A stretch of DNA of 64,000 nt, from contig DHLX01000037.1 of the NCBI GenBank assembly GCA_002405475.1, forward strand, positions 742 through 64,741, given 5' to 3'. Numbering within the stretch: the first letter of the stretch is position 1; every line of letters starts with the position of its first letter. The notes beneath the pieces are model-generated. The model was not told where the DNA came from and ran no database searches. It worked only from the letters and a program-made list of their open reading frames with translations. Shown in pieces: positions 1-9,001 of this stretch. Origin of the DNA: Burkholderiales bacterium UBA4657. Its GTDB lineage: Bacteria; Pseudomonadota; Gammaproteobacteria; Burkholderiales; Burkholderiaceae_E. The position numbers and the translations under genes were made by a program.

Positions 1-1017
1 TTATTGCTGCTGCTGTTGTTGCTGTTCGATGGCTTGCCGCTGTCGTTCCATGAAGTCTTTCATGGTGTCAATACCGCGTAACTGCAGCACGGTATTGCGT
101 ACCGCCGCTTCCAGCAGTACCGCAATATTGCGCCCGGCCGCCACCGGAATAATAACTTTTTTGATCGGCAAGCCCAGAACGTCCTGGGTCAAGGACTCGA
201 TGGGTAGTCGTTCGTACTCGGCTTCCATGGTCTGTTTGCGTACTAGGTGCACGATGAGTCGCAGACGCATTTTGCGTCGTACCGAAGTTTCACCAAAAAT
301 GGCCTTGATGTCGAGCAGACCCAGGCCGCGCACCTCGAGCAAATTTTGTAGCAGCGGCGGGCAGCGACCTTCAATCGTACTGGGGTTGGGTCGGGAAAAT
401 TCGACTGCATCATCGGCCACCAGACCATGACCGCGACTGACCAGTTCCAGTGCCAGTTCGCTTTTACCCAGGCCCGATTCACCGGTGATCATGACCCCCA
501 GACCCAGCACATCCATGAAAACGCCATGCAGCAAAATGGTGGGCGCCAGGCGTTTACCCAGCCAGACCCGCAGGGCATCAATGACTTCAGCACTACTATA
601 GGGCGAGGTATAGAGCGGCACGAACTCACGGTTGCAGGCTTCGAGTAATTCGACCGGGGCGGTCAGATCTTCTGCTATGACCAGTGCAGGGGGCTTGCCT
701 GCCATCAGCTCGCTGGTGAGGGCATTACGCCGGCTGGCATCGAGTCGCGCGTAGTAAGCCACTTCCTCATGTCCGAACACCTGTATACGTCCGGGGTGGA
801 TCAAATTGAGGTGACCGACCATATCGGCGGCGGAGGTACGCTGAGTATCATAGGACAAGAGCGTTTCCCGGCCGTGGGTACTGATAATGCGTTTGATACT
901 CGAGATATTTTTATCAACGCTCGAAACGACGCCTCGCTCCTGACCATGTACCCCGGCAATACAGCGCAGCTTTAGCGTTGTGGCATTCTCTTCGAGCAGG
1001 CGTTTGACGGTAATCAA
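1..1017 (-). CDS. hprK: HPr kinase/phosphorylase
   Basis: Bifunctional kinase/phosphorylase of HPr, the regulatory arm of the incomplete PTS typical of Betaproteobacteria. The 338-aa protein has the N-terminal HPr(Ser)-kinase domain, a conserved His in LLHG (about 164), a Walker A loop GESGLGKS (179-186) and the family signature around LEVRGLGLLDI. It starts with TTG at 1017, overlapping the ptsN stop as TTGA, so the two genes are translationally coupled. The C-terminus is a run of seven glutamines encoded by mixed CAG/CAA codons and ending at the stop at 1-3; the family does not need this tail. Complete within the window. In relatives this gene closes the rpoN-hpf-ptsN-hprK cluster, but here rpoN-hpf lies about 58 kb away. 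Confidence 0.96.
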   Translation of the reverse strand: MITVKRLLEENATTLKLRCIAGVHGQERGVVSSVDKNISSIKRIISTHGRETLLSYDTQRTSAADMVGHLNLIHPGRIQVFGHEEVAYYARLDASRRNALTSELMAGKPPALVIAEDLTAPVELLEACNREFVPLYTSPYSSAEVIDALRVWLGKRLAPTILLHGVFMDVLGLGVMITGESGLGKSELALELVSRGHGLVADDAVEFSRPNPSTIEGRCPPLLQNLLEVRGLGLLDIKAIFGETSVRRKMRLRLIVHLVRKQTMEAEYERLPIESLTQDVLGLPIKKVIIPVAAGRNIAVLLEAAVRNTVLQLRGIDTMKDFMERQRQAIEQQQQQQQ

Positions 1018-1484
1018 GCGGCGGCCCGGTTCGGTTCCCAGTTGACCATCAGGCGATGCAGGTCGCTACTGGTTTCGGCATGCAGTAGTGATTCGCGGAA
1101 ATTCTTTTCTGACAACATTTGCGCCAGTTCGGATAACAGTTCCAGATGAAACTGGGTGGCCTGTTCAGGCACCAGCAGAAAAATAAGCAGGGACACTGGC
1201 TTGCCGTCGGGGGCATCAAAAGGAACAGGTTCGCTGACACGGATCAATGCGCCGACCGATTCACGCAAGCCTTTGATGCGCCCATGGGGAACGGCCACGC
1301 CCTGGCCGAGCCCGGTGGAACCCAGCCGTTCGCGCGAGAACAGGGCATCAAAGACCTTGCCACGCTCAATACCGTGGTTGTTTTCAAACAGCAAGGCGGC
1401 CTGTTCAAAGACACGCTTTTTGCTGGTAGCGTCCAGGTTGACCAGGACGTTGGCCGGCGGTAACAGCCGACTGATCTGATTCAT
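1014..1484 (-). CDS. ptsN: PTS IIA-like nitrogen regulatory protein PtsN (EIIANtr)
   Basis: EIIA-Ntr, the terminal phospho-acceptor of the nitrogen PTS (EINtr-NPr-EIIANtr), a regulatory rather than sugar-transporting branch. The PTS_EIIA_2 fold is recognisable, with the phospho-His in VAVPHGRI (His67 from the start chosen here). A longer frame opens at 1496, but GGAG lies inside those extra codons about 7 nt before the ATG at 1484, so MNQISRLL is the likely true start (156 aa). The stop overlaps the hprK TTG start. A gap of about 58 bp separates it from the upstream phosphoesterase gene. Confidence 0.95.
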   Translation of the reverse strand: MNQISRLLPPANVLVNLDATSKKRVFEQAALLFENNHGIERGKVFDALFSRERLGSTGLGQGVAVPHGRIKGLRESVGALIRVSEPVPFDAPDGKPVSLLIFLLVPEQATQFHLELLSELAQMLSEKNFRESLLHAETSSDLHRLMVNWEPNRAAA

Positions 1485-1542
1485 TGTCGTCTCCATTCCC
1501 GCCCTGCATCATGCAGGTGCGGATCAAGCAACAGCGTGAATT

Positions 1543-2265
1543 TTACGCTTTTTGCGCCGCAGCAAATGTTAAATCGTGCCGCTTTTTTGCTTCCCCTGGT
1601 TTCAGTCGCCATATTTTCTGGTCGGCAATGGCAAAGAGCTGGTCTTGTGCGCCCAGATCTGAGTATGCAATTTCAGCTCCACCGGTGAATTCGCCAAAGG
1701 CTGGCAATACCAGGCCACAATCTTGTAGCCAGAAACAATGTAAGCGCACGCTGTCAATTTTTCTCATTTTCAGCTTGACTATGGGGTGTAGATGACCCGA
1801 TAAGGTAAAGCCTTTCAGGTGGCGGGTCGGGGCATGGCTGAACACCCAAGGCGCGAAAAACCACGGGTCAGGGTGCAGTTCCAGTCCTAATTCGGACGGA
1901 GGTAGACCGGCGTGTTGATCGTGATTGCCCGGAACCAAATGCCAGCGAAATTCAGGCTCAAACTGGCGCTGCCCGGTGTACCATTGGCGCAACGCAATAA
2001 GGGTAGAGCTGTTTTTTGAGTGGGCTGAATGAAAAAAATCGCCCAGCACAATAAGCTCGCGTACAGGCCATGCTTGCATCAGATTGTGCAGGCGCTGCAA
2101 GGTATGCTGGGTTGCAGCAGCAGGCACTGGAATACCCGCTGCACGAAAACTGGCGTCTTTACCAAAATGCGGGTCTGCCAGCACCAGGGTGCGGGCGCGC
2201 GGCCACCACAGCGCCCGTTCGGGTAGCAGTACTACTGTTTCACCAGCCAGTTCTACATCAAGCAT
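1543..2265 (-). CDS. pdeM: Calcineurin-like phosphoesterase, PdeM type
   Basis: Metallophosphoesterase of 240 aa with the full binuclear metal set: DPHFGK (31-36), GDFFHS (75-80), GNHDQ (113-117) and GHLH (157-160). Length and motif spelling match the ligase-associated DNA-damage-response endonuclease PdeM, which in many bacteria is encoded with an ATP-dependent DNA ligase, an Lhr-like helicase and a beta-CASP exonuclease. None of these partners is in the window; the gene stands alone 18 bp behind icd. Family assignment is firm, the DNA-repair role is inferred from homologues. Confidence 0.8.
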   Translation of the reverse strand: MLDVELAGETVVLLPERALWWPRARTLVLADPHFGKDASFRAAGIPVPAAATQHTLQRLHNLMQAWPVRELIVLGDFFHSAHSKNSSTLIALRQWYTGQRQFEPEFRWHLVPGNHDQHAGLPPSELGLELHPDPWFFAPWVFSHAPTRHLKGFTLSGHLHPIVKLKMRKIDSVRLHCFWLQDCGLVLPAFGEFTGGAEIAYSDLGAQDQLFAIADQKIWRLKPGEAKKRHDLTFAAAQKA

Positions 2266-2283
2266 GAGCTATTGTAGTCGCGG

Positions 2284-3759
2284 CTATTGACCCTGTCCCA
2301 GCGCATAGCCTGCTTTCCCGTCAAAGGTACACAGATTTTCAGTTTTAATGAAGTCCAGTTGATCGCTTTCCAGGTTATGCAACAGATTCACAATGTCGGT
2401 ATGAGTGATCTCGCGTGGCTTACCCTGTTCATCAACACCCATGAAACGACAGCGCCAGTGGTCAGTGCAGAATGTCTCAGGAAAACCACCCGGCCAGACC
2501 TTGACGCCGCGATTGGTAATCATCTGTAATTCAAAGCCAGCGGGTCGAGGCTGATGCGTCAGGGTTTGCATACGTCCTGCCAGATAGTCGGCGCTGACGT
2601 CGGCGGCATGTACGAAGACATCGACTCCGACAATGGCTTTACGTGCCGCTGGCTGACGCACATAGACGGAAGTCGGGCTGATACCCGCCTGCGGTGCATT
2701 GACATAGGACACCGCCCTGAATTGCTGCGGTTTTTGTCCGAGCCGATCAATGACTGCCTGGGTGAATTCCCGTGTCTTGACATGATAACGCGAAAGATCA
2801 CTATGCAGATCGGCGGTATGAATACCATCTTCCAGAGTACGTAGCCAGGCATTGTGAATACGCTCGGCCACCTCGGCCTGACCCAGGTGTATCAGCATTT
2901 GTACTGCGCCGAGTAACAGGCCACTGGGATTGGCAATACCTTTTCCGGCAATATCGGGGGCGCTGCCATGAATAGCTTCGAACATGGCAATATGCTCGCC
3001 AATATTGGCGCTGCCTCCGAGGCCAACACTGCCGCTGATTTCAGCGGCAACATCGGAAATGATGTCGCCGTAAAGATTGGGTGTGACAATTACATCAAAT
3101 CTGTCGGGCTGATTCGCCAGTCGCGCGGTGCCGATATCGATGATGTAATGTTCGGTGGCGATATCCGGATACTGGGCTTTGATGTCGTCGAATACCTGGT
3201 GAAACAACCCATCGGTCATTTTCATGATGTTGTCTTTGGTCATGCAGGTCACTTTTTTGCGACCATGACCACGCGCATACTCGAAGGCATAGCGGATGAT
3301 TTTTTCGCAGCCCGGGCGAGTAATCAGTTTCAGGCATTGGAACACTTCATCGGTTTGCCGGTGCTCGATACCGGCATACAAATCCTCTTCATTCTCGCGA
3401 ATGATGACCAGATCCATGACCGGGTGCTTGGTAGCGACGAACGGATGGTAGCTGACACAAGGCCGAACATTGGCATACAGACCCAGAGTCTTGCGTATGG
3501 TGACATTGAGAGATTTATAGCCGCTACCGGAAGGCGTAGTGATAGGAGCCTTGAGAAAAACCTTGGTGCGACGCAAGCTGGCCCAAGCCTCAGGCTTGAT
3601 ACCACTGCTGTGACCTTGCAAATAGACTTTTTCACCAATCTCGATCACTTCAGGGGCAATGTCTGCACCTGCTGCCTGCAAAATATTGAGGGTCGCCTCC
3701 ATGATTTCCGGTCCTATGCCGTCGCCATAAGCTACGGTGATGGGTGTTTTACTGGACAT
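2284..3759 (-). CDS. icd: Isocitrate dehydrogenase, long type II form
   Basis: Isocitrate/isopropylmalate dehydrogenase family: oxidative decarboxylation of isocitrate to 2-oxoglutarate in the TCA cycle. Visible are YGDGIGPE (11-18), the substrate loop around SLNVTIRK (83-90), the metal-binding signature NLYGDIISD (228-236) and HGSAPDIAGKGIANP (264-278). At 491 aa it is much longer than the E. coli enzyme (about 416 aa); the extra C-terminal region (about 340-491) matches the extended Thermus/Rickettsia-type enzymes. NADP preference is assumed from that group, not read directly. A LysR gene lies upstream on the same strand, with an AT-rich gap of about 110 bp containing a perfect palindrome. 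Confidence 0.93.
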   Translation of the reverse strand: MSSKTPITVAYGDGIGPEIMEATLNILQAAGADIAPEVIEIGEKVYLQGHSSGIKPEAWASLRRTKVFLKAPITTPSGSGYKSLNVTIRKTLGLYANVRPCVSYHPFVATKHPVMDLVIIRENEEDLYAGIEHRQTDEVFQCLKLITRPGCEKIIRYAFEYARGHGRKKVTCMTKDNIMKMTDGLFHQVFDDIKAQYPDIATEHYIIDIGTARLANQPDRFDVIVTPNLYGDIISDVAAEISGSVGLGGSANIGEHIAMFEAIHGSAPDIAGKGIANPSGLLLGAVQMLIHLGQAEVAERIHNAWLRTLEDGIHTADLHSDLSRYHVKTREFTQAVIDRLGQKPQQFRAVSYVNAPQAGISPTSVYVRQPAARKAIVGVDVFVHAADVSADYLAGRMQTLTHQPRPAGFELQMITNRGVKVWPGGFPETFCTDHWRCRFMGVDEQGKPREITHTDIVNLLHNLESDQLDFIKTENLCTFDGKAGYALGQGQ

Positions 3760-3841
3760 ATGTTCTCGTCAAAAAAAGTGAAGATAACTGAAATTTTAGA
3801 TGTTCAAACAGATTGATTAAAATTAAATTTAGCGATAATTA

Positions 3842-3861
3842 ATATAGATTTAAATCTATAT
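3842..3861. promoter_or_regulatory. 20-bp perfect palindrome upstream of icd
   Basis: ATATAGATTTAAATCTATAT is a perfect inverted repeat in the AT-rich gap between the lysR stop (3871) and the icd start (3759), about 85 bp upstream of the icd ATG. It contains the T-N11-A spacing expected of LysR-type operators and has no adjacent T-run, so it looks like a protein-binding site rather than a terminator. Which regulator binds is inference; the upstream LysR gene is the obvious candidate. Confidence 0.5.
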
Positions 3862-3870
3862 AAATGCAGA

Positions 3871-4779
3871 TTACCGGTTTTTCTTGTGCATTACATGGTG
3901 CAGAAAAGCTTGAGCTACTGCTGATAGTTCGCGATCATGCCGATGCACGAAATACCAGTAACGTTTGAGAGGAAAGCCGCGCACATCAAGAATTTCAATG
4001 CCTTCCTGAACCGGATTATCGCGCAGGGTATGACGTGACAAAAGCGACAGCCCAAGATCTGCCGCGACAGCGTGCTTGATGGCCTCATTGCTACCCAGCG
4101 ACATACGCACATTCAATTCCACTCCCTGTTCGGAAAAAAATGCCTGGGCTGCGCGTCTTGTGCCCGAGCCTTGTTCACGCAGCAGGAATGGATAATGCGC
4201 AAGAGTTTGAAGTGCCAGCTTTTTTTTGCCAACCAGGGCGTGTTTACGTGGAGCAATGATCACCAACGGATTTTCCAGAAACGGTTCTGCAATCACGGTC
4301 AGATGATCAGGCGGCATCATCATGACAGCCAGATCGTCTTCGGACTTCTCCAGACGTTCGACCACACGATCACGGTTTTCTACGCTCAAGGTGATGTCAA
4401 TTTCAGGATAGCGCTGTGAAAATGCACCGAGCAGAGCTGGTAAAAAATACTCGGCTGTCGTGACCGCAGACAAACGTAGTCGTCCCCGTTTCAGACCCTT
4501 GCGTTCGGCGGTACGCGTTTCAAAATCGGCCCAGACATCGAACACCTCACGCGCAGTATGTAATAAATCTTCGCCGGCTTCGGTTAATTTGAGCTTGCGT
4601 CCCTGTTGTTCAAGCAGAGGTAGTCCTACTGCTTCTGTCAGTTCTTTGATTTGAATTGAAATAGTCGGTTGTGTCAGGTGCAGGGCTTCGGCTGCACGGG
4701 TAAAACTACCCAGGCGCGCCACGGCTTCGAATACGGCGAGTTGTCTTGAAGTGGCTTTGATATCGGCGCGGCGGTACAT
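3871..4779 (-). CDS. LysR family transcriptional regulator (CbbR-like)
   Basis: 302-aa LysR-type regulator. An N-terminal winged HTH (about 11-70, with FTRAAEALHLTQPTISIQIKEL) is followed by a periplasmic-binding-type effector domain (about 95-295). Sequence style resembles the CbbR group, but no Calvin-cycle genes are in the window. It lies 17 bp behind cca and upstream of icd on the same strand, so it may act on icd via the palindrome at 3842-3861. Effector unknown. Confidence 0.9.
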   Translation of the reverse strand: MYRRADIKATSRQLAVFEAVARLGSFTRAAEALHLTQPTISIQIKELTEAVGLPLLEQQGRKLKLTEAGEDLLHTAREVFDVWADFETRTAERKGLKRGRLRLSAVTTAEYFLPALLGAFSQRYPEIDITLSVENRDRVVERLEKSEDDLAVMMMPPDHLTVIAEPFLENPLVIIAPRKHALVGKKKLALQTLAHYPFLLREQGSGTRRAAQAFFSEQGVELNVRMSLGSNEAIKHAVAADLGLSLLSRHTLRDNPVQEGIEILDVRGFPLKRYWYFVHRHDRELSAVAQAFLHHVMHKKNR

Positions 4780-4796
4780 GGTGCAGTCGGTGACAG

Positions 4797-6014
4797 TCAG
4801 GAAGATCGTAATGAATCAAGCGCAGATACTCGCGCGGCATGAATTGCGGAACGTATTGCTTGTGGTTTTTCAGTATAACGTGCGGCTACTGCACCTGCAT
4901 CAACATTTTGAACGGTCTGTAATATATTCAACCATGATTGACGATGCGGATAAGGCTGCTGTTCGTGATTAGCGCGACCTCGAAAATCGGCCTCGCAAGT
5001 GTCTAGTAACTGTGCAAAACGCTCGGGTTTGCGCAGGGCATCGCAGCGTTCAAGCAGTTGTAGCTGAGTGCTGGAACGCATTTCCAGCACACGACCAATA
5101 TTGCCATGTTCACGCGCCACTATCAGTGCCAGGTCGCGGCCGTCATTGGGTACCTTCCAGCGTGCACATACCTGGCGTACCAGAATTTCACTATGACGTT
5201 CATGACCATGATGTTTGGGCCAGGCCTCGGGTGCTGTCATGCCTTTGCCCAGGTCGTGCAACAAAGCGGCAAAGCGTACCGGCAAACTGAAACCACACTC
5301 TGCTGCCGTATCAATCACCATCATGACATGTACCCCGGTATCAATTTCCGGATGATGCTGTTCGGGTTGCGGTACGCCCCATAAACGATCAAGTTCTGGT
5401 AAAAAACGCGCCAGGGCGCCGCAGGCGCGCAAGACCTCAAACAGGCGCGAGGGCTGTTGTTCCATCAAGCCGCGTGCCATTTCTTGCCAAACGCGCTCTG
5501 GTACCAGCGCATCAACTTCACCGGCTTGCACCATGTCTTGCATCAGTGCCAGGGTTTCGGGTGCAATGGTGAAGTTGGGAAGCCGGGCTGCAAAGCGCGC
5601 GATGCGCAAGATACGTACCGGGTCTTCGGCAAAGGCGGGACTGACATGGCGCAATATCTTGGCCTGCAAATCACGCTGTCCACCATACGGGTCTATCAAC
5701 TCACCATTCGGCGCGCGTGCCATGGCGTTGATGGTCAGGTCGCGACGCATCAAGTCCTGTTCCAGACTGACCTCGGGCGCTGCATGAAAATGAAAGCCAT
5801 GATAGCCCGGAGCCGTCTTGCGCTCGGTGCGCGCCAGTGCGACTTCTTCTTTGGTGTGCGGATGCAGGAATACCGGAAAGTCTTTGCCGACCGGAATATA
5901 GCCTTGCGCCAGTAACTCTTGCGGGTTGGCTCCCACGACCACCCAGTCCCGGTCTTTGACTGGCAAACCTAAAAGCTCGTCACGAATGCTACCGCCGACC
6001 TGATACAGCTTCAC
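4797..6014 (-). CDS. cca: Multifunctional CCA tRNA nucleotidyltransferase
   Basis: Adds and repairs the 3' CCA of tRNAs. The 405-aa protein has the class II nucleotidyltransferase head (GGSIR 7-11, catalytic D21xD23 in KDRDW), the RRDLTINA motif (90-97), the tRNA-binding helices, and a C-terminal HD domain (LLHDLGK, HD at 253-254) that gives the gammaproteobacterial/betaproteobacterial form phosphatase and phosphodiesterase activity. The start overlaps the stop of the upstream GST gene as ATGA, so it is translated from a multi-gene transcript starting near slt. Confidence 0.95.
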   Translation of the reverse strand: MKLYQVGGSIRDELLGLPVKDRDWVVVGANPQELLAQGYIPVGKDFPVFLHPHTKEEVALARTERKTAPGYHGFHFHAAPEVSLEQDLMRRDLTINAMARAPNGELIDPYGGQRDLQAKILRHVSPAFAEDPVRILRIARFAARLPNFTIAPETLALMQDMVQAGEVDALVPERVWQEMARGLMEQQPSRLFEVLRACGALARFLPELDRLWGVPQPEQHHPEIDTGVHVMMVIDTAAECGFSLPVRFAALLHDLGKGMTAPEAWPKHHGHERHSEILVRQVCARWKVPNDGRDLALIVAREHGNIGRVLEMRSSTQLQLLERCDALRKPERFAQLLDTCEADFRGRANHEQQPYPHRQSWLNILQTVQNVDAGAVAARYTEKPQAIRSAIHAARVSALDSLRSS

Positions 6015-6664
6015 TCTGGGTGCCCATGGTCGTATTTGGAAATGGCATGACCTTCGGTGCTGGCGGCCGCAATCCAGGCGGCAACAGCCGGGTGCGCGAT
6101 GACGCGTTGCATATAGTGACTGGCCGAATCATTCAAAGACGGTGAATAGGTCTGAAACCGCATGACGACTGGCGCATAGAAAGCGTCAGCAATAGAAAAA
6201 GTAGCACCTAGTAGCCACGGTCCACCGTATCGTTGCAGACTTTCTGTCCATAAGGCCTGAATGCGGTTAATGTCACGCGCGACCGCATTACTATAATTTT
6301 TCATGGGTAGACGCAAGCGTATATTCATGTTCATGGCCTGGCGTAACTCTGAAAAGCCGCTATGCATTTCAGCGGCAAGCGAACGCCCATAGGCACGCTT
6401 GCGCTTATCATCAGGCCATAAATTCAGTGCCGGGTATTTTTCATGCACATATTCACAAATAGACAGTGAGTCCCATACGGTTAAATTTTCATCGACCAGG
6501 ACGGGAATTTTTTTCGAGGGTGAAACGGTGTCGAGTCGTGCTGCGGTATCGGCTTCATCGAGCCAAATGATTTCTTCTTCAAATGGAATACCCGCTGCAG
6601 TCATGGCAACCCAGGGACGCATGGACCACGATGAATAATTTTTGTTGCCGATGTAAAGTTTCAT
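6011..6664 (-). CDS. Glutathione S-transferase family protein
   Basis: Cytosolic GST of 217 aa. The N-terminal thioredoxin-like half (NKNYSSWSMRPW, with the Ser-rich catalytic region; VLVDENLTVWDSLSICEY as the gamma-glutamyl-binding segment) is followed by an all-alpha C-terminal half. A TTG four codons upstream is possible, but GGA before the ATG at 6664 favours MKLYIGNKN as start. Substrate unknown. The ATGA overlap with cca and 21-bp gap to the patatin gene place it in one transcription unit. Confidence 0.88.
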   Translation of the reverse strand: MKLYIGNKNYSSWSMRPWVAMTAAGIPFEEEIIWLDEADTAARLDTVSPSKKIPVLVDENLTVWDSLSICEYVHEKYPALNLWPDDKRKRAYGRSLAAEMHSGFSELRQAMNMNIRLRLPMKNYSNAVARDINRIQALWTESLQRYGGPWLLGATFSIADAFYAPVVMRFQTYSPSLNDSASHYMQRVIAHPAVAAWIAAASTEGHAISKYDHGHPE

Positions 6665-6685
6665 GGCGTTTTCCAATTCATTATT

Positions 6686-8026
6686 TTAGTGACCAGGTTT
6701 TCCAGGATTGATCGCCTTGAGAAAACGACTGAAATCAGGTGAGTCATGCAATAGCTGTGCAGCAGTCTGCTTCAATATCGTAATATCTGCCGGGTCAAGT
6801 CGTAAAGTGGTGGGAATATTGCGTAGTGTGGTGCGTAAACTGTCATCGCGAACCTGATCGAAGCTGATTTCAATCAGGTGAAATTGGGCATTACCGTCGA
6901 TCAGCCCATCGGTTTCTGCAGGTAGGCTTCGTTGCAGTTCGTTACGCCAGATGGCTAAATGAGATCGTAGCAAACGCAGACTTTCGCCGGAATAGCGGTT
7001 GATGGGGATATCGATAAAGGCACGAAAAGTGCGTAGCAGAGTAGGCGTATCCGGGCTGAAGTCTTCTTCGAATTGCGGTGTGGTTTCGGCATTGACGATA
7101 ATGAAGACCATGTGTTTGATACGGCGAAACCCGGCCTGACGTATGGCACTGACCAGTCCTCCCTGATGATTGACCAGTTCAACCGTACCGCGCACCCCAA
7201 TATTGTCAGACAGGCCGCCGTCAAGCAGATGCAGATAATTGGGAAGATGACCATTGGGTCGCGCTGACAGCCGTGTCGGAGGTACAGGGCAACGGTCGCT
7301 ATAGTTCCAAAGGGTTATGGGTGAAAAAACAACCGGGATCGCCATCGATGCTGCCACGGCGCGCGCCACTGGGAACGGATTCAGATCGGAGCACAGCCGG
7401 TCGAATTCGCCCTGGGTGAATTCAAACCGTTCCCCCCGTATCATTTCGGTGGCATTGATAATCACAAGTGGGCGCTGGAATGGCAGGTCGGCAAAGGTCT
7501 TGCCAGCAAAGACTTTTTCATCCAGTACTTCCTGCACTATGTCGGCTCGACCGAAACGATGCGAATTGACCCGAAACAAACCACGCGGAGACATGATGCG
7601 GCCAGCAATAATCGACTGTAAATCCTGCCGCAGTATCTCGGATTCGAACTGGGAGAAAGTTTTTTCACGATGCAGGGCATAGTAGGCGGCAGTCAGGCTG
7701 CCACCCGAGACCGAGGAGATGACGTCTATTTCATCCAGCAGACGTTTTTTTTGTGCATTGTGAATGATTTCGGTCTGACGCAATTCATCCAGTACGCCGT
7801 AGGCCAATGCTGCGGCACGGTAACCACCACCCGAAAATGCCACTGTAAGGATTATATCGTCGCTGTTCTCTTGACTGGATAGATTTTGTAGACGATATCC
7901 GCTTAGTTCACGCGGTTCATTCAAAGTCTGATTCAGAGTGTAATGCGCGCTGCTGGCACAGCCACTGAGTATCAGCACCAGTAGCGCATAGACGGCTCGA
8001 CGACAAACAGAATCAAGCCTGGACAT
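6686..8026 (-). CDS. Patatin-like phospholipase lipoprotein
   Basis: 446-aa lipoprotein. A type II signal peptide ends in the lipobox LSGC (Cys23). The patatin domain has all hallmarks: oxyanion loop GGGYR (66-70), nucleophile elbow SSVSGGS (Ser107) and the DGG triad partner (269-271). It should be a serine acyl hydrolase anchored to the outer or inner membrane facing the periplasm. It sits 6 bp after the NDUFA9-like gene and 21 bp before the GST gene. Lipid substrate and physiological role are not visible. Confidence 0.9.
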   Translation of the reverse strand: MSRLDSVCRRAVYALLVLILSGCASSAHYTLNQTLNEPRELSGYRLQNLSSQENSDDIILTVAFSGGGYRAAALAYGVLDELRQTEIIHNAQKKRLLDEIDVISSVSGGSLTAAYYALHREKTFSQFESEILRQDLQSIIAGRIMSPRGLFRVNSHRFGRADIVQEVLDEKVFAGKTFADLPFQRPLVIINATEMIRGERFEFTQGEFDRLCSDLNPFPVARAVAASMAIPVVFSPITLWNYSDRCPVPPTRLSARPNGHLPNYLHLLDGGLSDNIGVRGTVELVNHQGGLVSAIRQAGFRRIKHMVFIIVNAETTPQFEEDFSPDTPTLLRTFRAFIDIPINRYSGESLRLLRSHLAIWRNELQRSLPAETDGLIDGNAQFHLIEISFDQVRDDSLRTTLRNIPTTLRLDPADITILKQTAAQLLHDSPDFSRFLKAINPGKPGH

Positions 8027-8032
8027 GAGAGC

Positions 8033-9001
8033 TTAGCGCCGTGCCCGGGCGCGAAAGCGGTTGTATTGCGAACGCGGATTGAGCAGTGCCAGATAAACCG
8101 GCGCCTCCTGCTCGAGGGGCGTCAGTCGTTTGATGCCGAGCTCAGGTGCCATCTTCCAGTCTGCCGGCGCTATATTTGGCAATTTCATGGAATCAATATT
8201 ATCGCGTGACATCAAGGGACCACCGGGAGCGAACTCTAGTAGCCAAGCCTGCAACCGGGCTAGTACCGTAGGCAAACCAATAATGACACGTGGTCGACCA
8301 CTGGCGCTACAAGCGAACTGAACGAGTTCACGCAGGGTATACACTTTTGGCCCGCAAAGCTTGTAAAACTTCTTGTAGGTCGCACGATTTTCGAGCGCAT
8401 TGACGCAGGCGAGGGCAACATCTTCGACGTAGACCGGCTGAAACCGTGCCTCGGTATTGCCCAGGACCAAAATCGGCAGGTACCTGGCCAATCGCGCAAA
8501 CAAATTCATGAAACTGTCTTCGGGGCCAAACACCACAGATGGTCTGAAAATAGTCAGGTCAAGGTCGTGCTCGGCCTTCAGTACTGCTTCACCATCGGCT
8601 TTGCTGCGCAGATACATCGAAGGGGCTTCACTCGAGGCACCCAGTGCGCTCAGATGCAACAACCTTTTGACCCCATGTGTTTTCATGCCGCTGGCAATCT
8701 GACGTGGCAGATCAACGTGCACCTTGGCAAAGTCAGGGCCATAAGGCTCACCACGACGTGAATGCAAAATACCGACGCAGTTGATGACAGCGTCGCATTG
8801 TGCGATCAGCGATAAAAGGCTAGTGCGCTCAAAAATATTGGCCTCGATCACCTCGACGCCGGGTAGCATGATCAAATGTTTGGCACGCTCGCGCCGACGT
8901 GTCGGCACCAGCACGCTATGACCTCGCGCCGCTAGCTTGGCGACAATGTGGCGGCCTATGAAACCGGAGCCGCCGATGACCAGAATACGCTGAAAATTCA
9001 T
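8033..9001 (-). CDS. Complex I NDUFA9-type NAD(P)-binding protein
   Basis: Extended short-chain dehydrogenase/NAD-dependent epimerase fold, 322 aa, with the nucleotide loop GGSGFIG (10-16). The overall pattern (LHLSALGAS, YLRSKADGE, TIFRPSVVFGPEDSF) is that of proteins annotated as complex I NDUFA9 subunit family, also called NADH dehydrogenase-like epimerases. No nuo genes are nearby, so a link to complex I is only by name. The start overlaps the slt stop (ATGA). Confidence 0.85.
   Translation of the reverse strand: MNFQRILVIGGSGFIGRHIVAKLAARGHSVLVPTRRRERAKHLIMLPGVEVIEANIFERTSLLSLIAQCDAVINCVGILHSRRGEPYGPDFAKVHVDLPRQIASGMKTHGVKRLLHLSALGASSEAPSMYLRSKADGEAVLKAEHDLDLTIFRPSVVFGPEDSFMNLFARLARYLPILVLGNTEARFQPVYVEDVALACVNALENRATYKKFYKLCGPKVYTLRELVQFACSASGRPRVIIGLPTVLARLQAWLLEFAPGGPLMSRDNIDSMKLPNIAPADWKMAPELGIKRLTPLEQEAPVYLALLNPRSQYNRFRARARR

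Noticed and set aside
2968..3816. 282-aa open frame antisense to icd
   Set aside because: Mirrors the icd reading frame; no family resemblance and no start signal.
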